A stretch of 64,000 bases of DNA from the NCBI RefSeq assembly GCF_900103085.1, contig NZ_FMWR01000009.1, positions 58,024 through 122,023 of the forward strand, given 5' to 3'. The first letter of the stretch is position 1, and every line of letters begins with the position of its first letter. Under the pieces are notes generated by a model. The model ran no database searches and was not told the DNA's origin. It was given only the letters and a program-made list of their open reading frames with translations. The translations under genes were made by a program, and so were the position numbers. Below are positions 56,173 to 64,000 of the stretch, piece by piece. Source of the stretch: Gilliamella mensalis (GTDB lineage Bacteria; Pseudomonadota; Gammaproteobacteria; Enterobacterales; Orbaceae).

Positions 56173-58971
56173 TTATTGATTCAAGCTGTTATTTTCTTTT
56201 GGCAATAAAGTGAAAATTTTTGGATTTTTACCTAATAATTGCTTCGCTAAATGATTGATATCCTCCAATGCGATAGCTTCAATGATATTTGGTTGTGTCT
56301 TTAACTCATCAAAACGATCTCCATCAGCAGCTATTTGTGCCATAGCTGTTAACCAATAAGTAGAACTTGTCACCTTTTCTTGATGATCGAGTAACCATGA
56401 TTTTTTCGCCTGCTCTAGTTCATCTAAGGTAATACCATCATGTGCTACTGATTTAATCACTTTATCAGCCAGTAAAGTTAAAGCGTTAACCTTATCTGGT
56501 GCCGTGGTGAAATTTAACCTAGCCAAATAATAAGGAGTCGGATATTTAATCAATTGTTGAGAAAAAATAATCGTATAAACACCAGAAGCTTGTTCCCTTA
56601 CATAATGACGTAGCCTTAAATTAACAATATAATCAAGTAATTCAAGTTTCAGTTGATCACTAAGCTGCCATGATTTTTGCTCAGAATAAAGTATACTGAC
56701 CATCGATTTATCACTGCTAGCCATTGGATAGGCTTTTTGCATTGAATGATGAATTGGTGTGATACCATTATCTATCCATGTAGTTTTCCTATCAACAACA
56801 GGTAAACCTGCAAACCAACATTCCACTAAGGGCTTAATGTCATCAATATTAAAACGTCCAGAAATAATAATATTAGCTGATAGCGGTAAGCTAAACGTTT
56901 GTGAATAGAATTGTTTAAGTTGATCAGCAGTAAAATTGATCCAAGGTCCTTTTGGCGAAACGAGTAAACGCTCGCCATGGTTAAAAGCATTTTTATTGAT
57001 TAAATCTAAAAATTGTCTTTCAACAGGTTGTTTTGCGTAAGCCAAGCCCAATTGTTGTTTGGTCTTAGCTAATATTTCTGAGTCAAAATTAGCCGCTGTT
57101 AATTTCAAATAGAATAATTTAAATAATGATGCTAATTGATCATTGGGGGCTTTTCCACGTAAACCATGATAAAGTAATTCTGCATAAGGGTAAACGCTAA
57201 CTTGATGTTGCCGTTCAAATTGGTTTAATTTTGCTGCACTATAAGATCCATATCCACTGGCTTCAGCCAATCTTTGAGACCAACGCATAATACCTAATTG
57301 TTGATAGGTATCTAGGGATAATCCTCCTGGAATTTGTAATAATATTTCAATATCACTTGATAAAGTATTATCAGGACGAGCAATAACACGAAGTCCATTG
57401 CTTAATTGCCACTCATATGCTTTTATTTCGCTGATGTTACGGGTTGTTTTAATCTTTCCTTGCTCTAACGGTACTATATCAAGGTTAACATCCACCTTTT
57501 TAAAAGAAAAGTCACCTAGCTGAGTTTGCCTAATAGATTGCCATAATTGTTTGATTTGAGATATATTAATAGCTTTTTCATCACTATCAGGTCCAATAAT
57601 AGCAATCCGTAAATCAGCACTATTTAACCTTTCAGCCACCATTGTTTGCAATTGTTCTGTATTAACATTTTTTAAAATCTTTTCTGTCTGTGTTAATTGT
57701 TGCTGTTTATTTTGTATGGGCAAACTATTGGTGATGTTGTTAACTAATTGATTAGCTAAATAATCATTTTGATAATTACTTTCATTTTCTGATTGTTGTT
57801 TTAATTTTGTCAAGATTTGCGTTTTTACCTGCTGCAATTCAATTTCAGATACACGATTGGTTGACATCCGCTGTAATTCAGTAAAAAGATGCTTTATTAC
57901 ATCTAAATACTGTTGATCTTTTGGCTGTGCAAAAATAAGATATTGCATACGTTTATCATCAAATAAGATCCCTTGTTGATTAACTTGAGAATTAGGCAAT
58001 ATCTGATTTTCTACCAATAACGATAACCGTTGATTAAGTAGTGTTAACCAGACTAGATCAAAAACGTCTTCTTTTATGCCTTGTGGTGTATTTAAGGTTG
58101 TTGGCAAATTACGTTGTAATGCTAATTGTATTAGCCTTTGCCCTTGTTCACGATCAAGAATAATCTTAACTAATGGCTCACTCTGCGATGCAAAAGCCCT
58201 TAATTGAGGAATATCAACAGGTGCATTACCTCGAGGACGTTGACCAAAAAACTTAGCAATCCACTGTTTTGCGACTTTAGTATCAAAGTTTCCTACAACA
58301 ACTAGGCTCATTCTTTGAGGTTGATACCAATTGGAATAAAAGGTTTTCGCCTCTTCTACAGGCGCATTTTTTATAATATCTAACGAACCAATCGGTGCTC
58401 GATCAGCATATAAGCTACCATGATAACGTAATTCATCTAAGATAGTATTAATACGATAAGCCACACCTTGTCGTAAACGCCATTCTTCGATAATAACATC
58501 GCGTTCACTTTCATAATCTTTCGATTCAAAAGAAATATGATAAGCCCAATCAGATAATACCATTAATCCCTTTTCTACCTGTTGATCTGTACTAGTTGGT
58601 AACGACAAACGGTATACAGTAGAATTAAAGCTGGTCGCAGCATTTATATGGCTACCTAAATGAATACCATGCTCTTCTAGCGACTTAAAACTTGATTTAT
58701 CTGGGAAATTTTTTGTTCCTTTAAATGCCATATGTTCAACAAAATGCGCTAAACCTAGTTGCTTTTCATTTTCTTGCAAGGAACCACTGTGCACAATTAA
58801 CCTTAATTCTAATCCTGCTTTTGGGCGTGGTTGTAGATAAACGGTTAAACCATTCTCTAATTGGTAAGTTTCTATTGCTGGATCAGTGTCAATTGGCGTT
58901 ATTGCCCAACATAAATGAGGAAAATTTAGCAATAAAATAAATAAAGTACGATATAAATAATTTTTTAACAT
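56173..58971 (-). CDS. pqqL: M16 zinc metalloprotease, PqqL-like
   Basis: A 932-residue periplasmic protease with four homologous M16 domains. A signal peptide covers about residues 1-23 (ending HLCWA). The inverted zinc motif HFVEH is at residues 76-80 (GLAHFVEHMAFKGT), and a downstream EEWR near residue 155 supplies the third ligand region. Length and pattern match E. coli PqqL. In the known homologues (PqqL, and FusC of Pectobacterium) this protease cleaves an imported host ferredoxin to release iron. The partner genes for a TonB receptor and an ABC protein lie directly upstream on the same strand, the yddB-yddA-pqqL arrangement. Confidence 0.88.
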   Translation of the reverse strand: MLKNYLYRTLFILLLNFPHLCWAITPIDTDPAIETYQLENGLTVYLQPRPKAGLELRLIVHSGSLQENEKQLGLAHFVEHMAFKGTKNFPDKSSFKSLEEHGIHLGSHINAATSFNSTVYRLSLPTSTDQQVEKGLMVLSDWAYHISFESKDYESERDVIIEEWRLRQGVAYRINTILDELRYHGSLYADRAPIGSLDIIKNAPVEEAKTFYSNWYQPQRMSLVVVGNFDTKVAKQWIAKFFGQRPRGNAPVDIPQLRAFASQSEPLVKIILDREQGQRLIQLALQRNLPTTLNTPQGIKEDVFDLVWLTLLNQRLSLLVENQILPNSQVNQQGILFDDKRMQYLIFAQPKDQQYLDVIKHLFTELQRMSTNRVSEIELQQVKTQILTKLKQQSENESNYQNDYLANQLVNNITNSLPIQNKQQQLTQTEKILKNVNTEQLQTMVAERLNSADLRIAIIGPDSDEKAINISQIKQLWQSIRQTQLGDFSFKKVDVNLDIVPLEQGKIKTTRNISEIKAYEWQLSNGLRVIARPDNTLSSDIEILLQIPGGLSLDTYQQLGIMRWSQRLAEASGYGSYSAAKLNQFERQHQVSVYPYAELLYHGLRGKAPNDQLASLFKLFYLKLTAANFDSEILAKTKQQLGLAYAKQPVERQFLDLINKNAFNHGERLLVSPKGPWINFTADQLKQFYSQTFSLPLSANIIISGRFNIDDIKPLVECWFAGLPVVDRKTTWIDNGITPIHHSMQKAYPMASSDKSMVSILYSEQKSWQLSDQLKLELLDYIVNLRLRHYVREQASGVYTIIFSQQLIKYPTPYYLARLNFTTAPDKVNALTLLADKVIKSVAHDGITLDELEQAKKSWLLDHQEKVTSSTYWLTAMAQIAADGDRFDELKTQPNIIEAIALEDINHLAKQLLGKNPKIFTLLPKENNSLNQ

Positions 58972-58976
58972 AGTAT

Positions 58977-60707
58977 TTAAACCTTAGATACAAACACATT
59001 ATCAACAATACTGTTCGGTTTAGCTAATTCTTGACTTGACGGATTAACATTAGTATCTAAATTGATCATGTATTTAACATAATTTTGTATCGGCTGATGA
59101 GAAACAAAGATCACTGCGCTTTCAGGCAGTTTTTCTTGTAATAACGAAATAAGTTGATAAACGCTTGGTAAATCCAATGCGGAAGTTACTTCATCTAATA
59201 ATATCAGATCGGGTTTATTAAGTAATAATCGAGCAAACATTAAGCGTTGCTGTTCCCCACCCGATAGACGGTTGCTCCAATCATCTTCCGTTTCTAATTC
59301 ACTATTTAATTTATCTAAACCCACCAATGACAACGTTTCAATTAGTGCATCTCGAGCAAAACTTTGCGGACACGCTGGATAAGTCAATAAATTATCTAAT
59401 CTATCATAGCTAAGCCAAATTTTTTGTGGGATCCACAGATAATTATCTGTGCGTTGAATGACACCTTGATAGTTTGCCCAAAAACCACTAATGGCTTTTA
59501 ATAGTGTCGATTTGCCTATACCAGAAAGCCCTTGAAGTAATAGAGTATCTCCCTTAGCTAACTCAATATTAGTTGATAATAATACCTGCTGATTATCCGC
59601 ACTTCGTAATACTACTTGTGCATCGAGTAACTTATCCTTATTGGTAGATGGGATAATAGTGTTTTCAGGTAGCTCATCTAAAAGTCGAATAAAATGATAA
59701 AGCCGAGTTACCGTTGCTTGCCAAATAGCAATATCTCGGTATGCATAAATAAACCAACTTAATGCCGATGAAACCTGCATAAAGGCTTGCCTAATCTGCA
59801 TTAAGCCACCTAAATTAATTAAGCCAGCAATAAATGCCGGTAAGGCAAAAAAAATGGGTGCTAAAGAAGAAACTTGCTGATAACCTACACTAAAAAATGA
59901 AAGATTTCTTTCATTATTCATCAAATTTTGCCAATTATGAATAATAGCAGTAAATTTGTTTTGTAATCTAGCTGTTTCTTGTTTTTCACCATGTTGACCA
60001 GCAATTGCTTCGCTAGATTGATGACAATAAATCAAGGCTGCACGATAATCAGCTTCACTTCTTTGTTTTTCCACATTAATCTTATGTAATGGTTTGCCTA
60101 TAGCATGCGTACAAATAACGCCTAATAATGTATAAATAAGACAGACAAAAACCATATAACCTGGAATATAAATATCCATCGATAGCAAAGTAAAGGAAAT
60201 AGCACCAGATAGTGTCCAAAGAATGGTAGTGAAAGAGATTAACGTCATACATGAACGCAAAAATGAAAGCAATAAATCCAATGATTGTTTGATTAGTAAA
60301 TAAACATCTTCCGCAATACGTTGATCGGGATTATCTAGTTTATCTTGCCTACATTTAAGATGATAGTGGTGAGAATGTTTAGATAACCATTGCTTAGTTA
60401 TCTTTTCTGTCATGTGGTGACGCCAAATTATTAACAATTTCTTTTGTAAATAATCAGCGTACACAACAACCAAAATCATAATAACAATAAGAACTATAAA
60501 ATCGCCTAATAAACGATAAAGAATTTGCCCATTTAAAGTCTGTAAAGCATTATAAAAATCACCATTCCATTGATTTAATTTAACATTAAACCATACAGTA
60601 GATAAGCTTAATACGATAACAGAGAGTAATAATAACCAAGCCACCTTTGATGCTGATGAACACCAAAATGGCTTTACTAAATATAAAAATTGTTTAATTT
60701 TTTGCAT
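58977..60707 (-). CDS. yddA: ABC transporter of the SbmA/BacA-like fused type (YddA-like)
   Basis: A 576-residue protein with an N-terminal membrane domain of about six helices (residues about 20-320) fused to an ATP-binding domain. Walker A is at 393-400 (GLSGIGKS), the signature LSGGEQ at 481-486 and Walker B LILLDE at 501-506. The membrane part includes the NPDQRIAEDV region typical of the ABCD/SbmA-like group. In homologous protease-associated import operons the ABC protein is thought to remove peptides from the cell after cleavage of the imported protein. Its start lies 58 bases after the receptor stop, and its stop lies 5 bases before the protease start. Confidence 0.9.
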   Translation of the reverse strand: MQKIKQFLYLVKPFWCSSASKVAWLLLLSVIVLSLSTVWFNVKLNQWNGDFYNALQTLNGQILYRLLGDFIVLIVIMILVVVYADYLQKKLLIIWRHHMTEKITKQWLSKHSHHYHLKCRQDKLDNPDQRIAEDVYLLIKQSLDLLLSFLRSCMTLISFTTILWTLSGAISFTLLSMDIYIPGYMVFVCLIYTLLGVICTHAIGKPLHKINVEKQRSEADYRAALIYCHQSSEAIAGQHGEKQETARLQNKFTAIIHNWQNLMNNERNLSFFSVGYQQVSSLAPIFFALPAFIAGLINLGGLMQIRQAFMQVSSALSWFIYAYRDIAIWQATVTRLYHFIRLLDELPENTIIPSTNKDKLLDAQVVLRSADNQQVLLSTNIELAKGDTLLLQGLSGIGKSTLLKAISGFWANYQGVIQRTDNYLWIPQKIWLSYDRLDNLLTYPACPQSFARDALIETLSLVGLDKLNSELETEDDWSNRLSGGEQQRLMFARLLLNKPDLILLDEVTSALDLPSVYQLISLLQEKLPESAVIFVSHQPIQNYVKYMINLDTNVNPSSQELAKPNSIVDNVFVSKV

Positions 60708-60764
60708 ATTTATGCGGTACTAAAATTTATATTATTTTGACAAAAGTATAACGTTTTATGTAAA

Positions 60765-63293
60765 TTAGAAGTCATAACCAACTTGAATCCAAAACTGACG
60801 ACCTGGTGCATAAGCATTGACAACTCTATCATTACCAACCTTATCAGCACCATAAACATAACGATCGATAACATTTTTTTTATTTAAAATATTATTAACT
60901 TCTACCGAAAAATTAGCTCCTTTAGCAAAACTTGGTGTCCAACCAAGTTTAGTATCCCACCGAAAAGTACTGGCAAAGCGTTCTTTTTCGTATTTTGCCA
61001 TTTTATTACCCGTATTAGGATCTATGTAATATTGGTTACTATAGCGAACAGCTTGATGCCGTGAACTTTGCCATTGCACTAAATTATAAAGAGTTAAATC
61101 ATATTCAGGGATCTTACTTGTGAGCTCAACATTGACTTTAACAGGAATATTAAAATCTGTTGCGGGTAAATCCGATGCATTAATTATTTTACCGTTATAC
61201 CAAACTTTATCATGGCGAACGTTATTTGCTGGATCATAATGCGCATACCCTAATTCTTTAGGTGAATTACTTTTGCTTTGCTGCCATGAAATAGATGCTG
61301 ATGCTGTATGTTCAGCATAATAAAACTCAATAGGTAGCCTATTTTTTACCGTTAGTGAAACAGTATCATGCTTACTACGCCCAGAATTATCAAAGGTTCG
61401 AACATTTGATCTACCATTATTATATTTAGGACGACTGCGAACTTCATCATAGCTTTCGCGATGCACATATTGTAATTGCCATAAACTATTATCTACGATC
61501 TGCTCAATGCCTAAGCTAATTTCGTCATTGTAAGGCGTAGAAAGTGAATCTAACCCCTCAAAATCGCTTGAACTTATCCAATCTTCATCAACTTGTCCAG
61601 GAGTACAAAAATAATAACAGTTCTTTAATCCTGCATTTTGTGCACCATATAAAGCATAAGCCATCATAGTACGACCATAATAACGGTTAAACCCCGTAGT
61701 TAAGACAGTATTACCGTTACCAAAAGCATCAAAACTAGTCACTAATCTTGGGGCCAGATTGGCATCTTTAATAAAACTATCATAATCAATTCGTATCCCT
61801 GGACGAACAGTTAAGCGACCATATTGCATTGTATCATCAGCAAATAGTGTGTAATTATCATAGCTTGCTTGATAATGACCTGCTTGGAAAACTGAAGCAT
61901 GATCAGCAAAAGAGAGCCAAGGAAGAGAATCCCATGTACCAGTATAGGTATAACGATAAAAATCTTCATTGCGAATATAGCGAGCTTTGGTTTTTGTCAA
62001 TTCAAACCCCATAGAGGGCTCATGCGTTACATTCAACCAATTAATAGGCATAAACTCAAGCTTTGATTTAAATCCCCAATTATTTTGTTTAGTGGTTAAA
62101 TTACCAACGCCTCCCGAATGATATTGCACGGGATTTCGCCAATCAGAATAATCAACTAACGTAACAAAATAATTTTGATCATTGGTTCTTTTATCTTCTA
62201 GCATTTGATAACTAGTGGTCACATCTAATTTGGCAAAATCAAACTCATGCATTAGTTGCAACGCCATGCTTAACCCATTGTGCTTAGTATCATAGCCAGA
62301 ATTAGCTACAGTTGCAGCAAAGGAATAATTATCATACTTAGAATAATTGGCCGAAAGATTGACGATTGTTTGGTCAGTAGCATACCAAGTAAATTTAGAT
62401 GAAAAATTATCTGAAACGCGTGTTTGGTTTTTCATGCCGCCGTTTTTTCGAATTTCAATCAAATCATCTCCTTCTAATAATAATGAAGGGCCTTGATAAG
62501 TGACTGAAGAAATATCCGATTCTCTTCTAGATGCAGCAAACATCAAACCTAGATTGTCGGTAATCCCCGTTTCAAACCAACCACCAAAATTTTGTTTACT
62601 ATATTTAGGTTGAAATCGACTCGGATGACTTGCATCATTTGCTGAACTATCAAAATTAATTGCTGGATCAACATGTGTCTTATTCCATGAAGAGTGAGTT
62701 TTACGATAAAAAATACTACCATTAGTCTCATGATTCCAATGACGACTAATCACATCCACAACACCACCTGTAAACCCACCATATTCAACAGGAATATTAT
62801 TGTCATATAATTTAATTTCATTGATTAGACGACTATCAATGTAAAGACCTTGTTCATCACTATCGACACGGGTATTGGTTACCCCTAATCTAGGATCAAC
62901 CGGATCGACATCATTATTAAAACTAATGCCGTCTAACTGATAATTGTTCTGATAACTAGTATTGCCATGAATTGAGATATCGGCTGGTTTAATCTCTCCT
63001 TGAGTCATACCATTATAACTACTATTAGACATTTGTACTGCTGGTGACGTCTTTAATAGATCGGTGATGTTACCATCACCTGTATTCATTTGCGTTATTT
63101 GAGCAGAATCAACCGATTGTGGCTTCGATATTTTAGGAATAGGTGATGTCACAACAATAACATCATCTTTATTTTTGACTTCATCATCACTATTTTCGAC
63201 GATAGTTTGACTGATTTGATTTTGCTTGGCGAAAACTGCAGGATTATAACTAACTAACAACAAAGGTAAAGCCGATATTACTACTTTTTTCAT
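60765..63293 (-). CDS. yddB: TonB-dependent outer-membrane receptor, YddB/FusA-like
   Basis: An outer-membrane beta-barrel importer. The start is taken at MKKVVISALPLLLVSYNPAVFA, a normal signal peptide; an upstream in-frame Met would put 12 residues before it. This gives 842 residues. After the signal, DDVIVVTSP may be the TonB box. The plug domain follows with GNITDLLKTSPAVQMSN, ISIHGNTSYQNNYQLDGISF and PVEYGGFTGGVVDVISR, which parallel E. coli YddB rather than siderophore receptors. The barrel ends in an aromatic terminus (IQVGYDF). A Fur box lies 63 bases upstream. The ligand is unknown; the family and the partner protease suggest an iron-bearing protein such as ferredoxin. Confidence 0.88.
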   Translation of the reverse strand: MKKVVISALPLLLVSYNPAVFAKQNQISQTIVENSDDEVKNKDDVIVVTSPIPKISKPQSVDSAQITQMNTGDGNITDLLKTSPAVQMSNSSYNGMTQGEIKPADISIHGNTSYQNNYQLDGISFNNDVDPVDPRLGVTNTRVDSDEQGLYIDSRLINEIKLYDNNIPVEYGGFTGGVVDVISRHWNHETNGSIFYRKTHSSWNKTHVDPAINFDSSANDASHPSRFQPKYSKQNFGGWFETGITDNLGLMFAASRRESDISSVTYQGPSLLLEGDDLIEIRKNGGMKNQTRVSDNFSSKFTWYATDQTIVNLSANYSKYDNYSFAATVANSGYDTKHNGLSMALQLMHEFDFAKLDVTTSYQMLEDKRTNDQNYFVTLVDYSDWRNPVQYHSGGVGNLTTKQNNWGFKSKLEFMPINWLNVTHEPSMGFELTKTKARYIRNEDFYRYTYTGTWDSLPWLSFADHASVFQAGHYQASYDNYTLFADDTMQYGRLTVRPGIRIDYDSFIKDANLAPRLVTSFDAFGNGNTVLTTGFNRYYGRTMMAYALYGAQNAGLKNCYYFCTPGQVDEDWISSSDFEGLDSLSTPYNDEISLGIEQIVDNSLWQLQYVHRESYDEVRSRPKYNNGRSNVRTFDNSGRSKHDTVSLTVKNRLPIEFYYAEHTASASISWQQSKSNSPKELGYAHYDPANNVRHDKVWYNGKIINASDLPATDFNIPVKVNVELTSKIPEYDLTLYNLVQWQSSRHQAVRYSNQYYIDPNTGNKMAKYEKERFASTFRWDTKLGWTPSFAKGANFSVEVNNILNKKNVIDRYVYGADKVGNDRVVNAYAPGRQFWIQVGYDF

Positions 63294-63355
63294 GTAAAAA
63301 ATCCATCCACAAATATAATAACGATGCATTCATCGTTAAATTTTCACTTTATAAT

Positions 63356-63374
63356 AATAATGATAATCATTCTT
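63356..63374. promoter_or_regulatory. Fur box upstream of the yddB-like operon
   Basis: AATAATGATAATCATTCTT matches the 19-bp Fur consensus GATAATGATAATCATTATC at 16 positions, including the whole ATAATGATAATCATT core. Iron-replete Fur would repress the receptor operon. Confidence 0.85.
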
Positions 63375-63671
63375 AATAATATTTCATCATAAAATTATAT
63401 TTGTCAATCGGAAAGAATAAATTTGCTATCAAATGGAGATAAATAGAACAATAACAATTAATTAATAACATTATAATTTTTATATTATTTTAATTAATTG
63501 AACGTTTTCAAAGCTTATTTAGTTTTAGTTTTGTTATTTAAATGGAGCATTTCTATATACACATAGGGGCCTTACCATCGTTACAAAATAGGAGCTAATC
63601 AGTAGTTTGTGCCCCCTTGTATTAATGTTTAGATGTAACCAAAAATCATTTCTGTTAAACTCTCTATGTTT

Positions 63672-63714
63672 TTATACTGAAACGGTATAGACTCCTGAAT
63701 ATTTTTAACAAGAG
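63672..63714 (+). repeat. Dispersed intergenic repeat, copy 4
   Basis: Contains CTGAAACGGTATAGA, one base, then TCCTGAATATTTTTAACA, nearly identical to the minus-strand copy at 6653-6690. It lies six bases after the stop codon of the small gene at 63720-63926. Confidence 0.55.
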
Positions 63715-63719
63715 TTGAT

Positions 63720-63926
63720 CTATTTAGAACCAATAACCAATAAAATAGGTGATAATCCCCATATAAATGAAAAATTCACTCAACCTGCTAGCCCAGCAAC
63801 GAATAAGAAAACAGAAAAATTAATATGCACTTTTCTTAAGCGACGATCATGCAGGGGCACTAAACGTGGACCTTTATCTAGATCGCCTATCCAACCAAAA
63901 ATTTGGGGTTGATATTGTGATGGCAT
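63720..63926 (-). pseudogene. Small membrane-protein gene interrupted by an in-frame TGA
   Basis: A strong ribosome site AGGAG lies seven bases before the ATG at 63926. The frame begins MPSQYQPQIFGWIGDLDKGP and enters a hydrophobic stretch VFLFVAGLAG at residues 39-48. It then meets TGA at codon 49 (63780-63782) and continues as VNFSFIWGLSPILLVIGSK to a TAG at 63720-63722. Without the TGA it would be a 68-residue protein with a Pro/Arg-rich basic N-terminus and one or two membrane segments. The TGA could be a mutated TGG, leaving a 48-residue product. I do not recognise the family. It lies 17 bases after another gene on the same strand. Confidence 0.5.
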
Positions 63927-63942
63927 TGTTCTGCTCCTTAAT

Positions 63943-64000
63943 TTAAATTTTACTGTTTTGAGTCACGATTAATGGCACGTCTTCACGGTTATTGTATTGA
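63943..64000 (-). CDS. 3' end of an unidentified gene running off the window
   Basis: An open frame enters from the right edge on the minus strand and ends QYNNREDVPLIVTQNSKI at a TAA (63943-63945). The sequence is protein-like, and a ribosome site for the next gene follows directly, as expected for operon neighbours. Too little is visible to name it. Confidence 0.55.
   Translation of the reverse strand, partial: QYNNREDVPLIVTQNSKI

Larger units (their letters stand above)
63294..63719. other. Control region upstream of the receptor operon
   Basis: About 425 bases with a Fur box (63356-63374) and a dispersed repeat copy (63672-63714). The remainder is AT-rich with no gene recognised. Confidence 0.55.

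Noticed and set aside
63715..63912. 65-codon plus-strand open frame near the right end
   Set aside because: It is antisense to the minus-strand gene at 63720-63926, which has a strong ribosome site; the plus frame has none.

Overview
The window is AT-rich, densely coded bacterial chromosome with gammaproteobacterial gene order. Blocks shared with Enterobacteriaceae include usg-truA, fMet tRNA-rimP-nusA-infB-rbfA-truB, a trp operon with trpGD and trpCF fusions, qmcA-nfeD, ppdA-ppdB-ygdB-ppdC, opgGH, xseB-ispA-dxs, zapA-6S RNA-fau and a yddB-yddA-pqqL type operon. Low GC plus this gene set suggests an Orbaceae-like (Gilliamella-type) insect-gut bacterium; that placement is inference. No prophage, insertion sequence or CRISPR array was seen.

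Layout. 1-3.7 kb: the tail of a metal ABC permease, then dnaB, truA and usg on the minus strand. 3.8-6.9 kb: two poorly recognised genes, an orphan LacI-type regulator and a long noncoding stretch with short repeats. 6.9-13.3 kb: the translation/transcription operon (truB, rbfA, infB, nusA, rimP) led by an initiator tRNA with its promoter and terminator. 13.4-20.35 kb: the complete trp operon with TrpR-type operator, promoter, leader peptide (two Trp codons) and attenuator. 20.4-25.1 kb: a repeat-rich TPR/DUF2971-like gene, qmcA-nfeD and a decayed segment.

25.1-31.7 kb: an L-arabinose module in which the transporter araE lies inside the araB-A-E-D operon, with araC divergent. 32.2-37.1 kb: the pyruvate transporter btsT beside its sensor/regulator pair btsSR, with a BtsR-type direct repeat upstream of btsT. 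37.5-41.8 kb: yajQ, dapD, a four-gene minor-pseudopilin operon and ybfF. 41.9-49.1 kb: rnb, a frameshifted yecH-like pseudogene, a lipoprotein gene and opgGH. 49.2-55.8 kb: epmA, rmuC, xseB-ispA-dxs, zapA, 6S RNA and fau. 56.2-63.4 kb: a Fur-box-preceded operon for a TonB receptor, an ABC exporter and an M16 protease, matching protease-associated iron import systems. The right edge holds a small membrane gene with an in-frame TGA and the 3' end of another gene.

The points most worth following are the protease-associated import operon, the BtsR site overlapping a hairpin and the heptamer tract upstream of btsS, the repeat-expanded TPR/DUF2971 protein, a four-copy dispersed intergenic element, the yecH frameshift and the TGA-interrupted gene at the right end. 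All product names come from sequence recognition by eye, without database searches.
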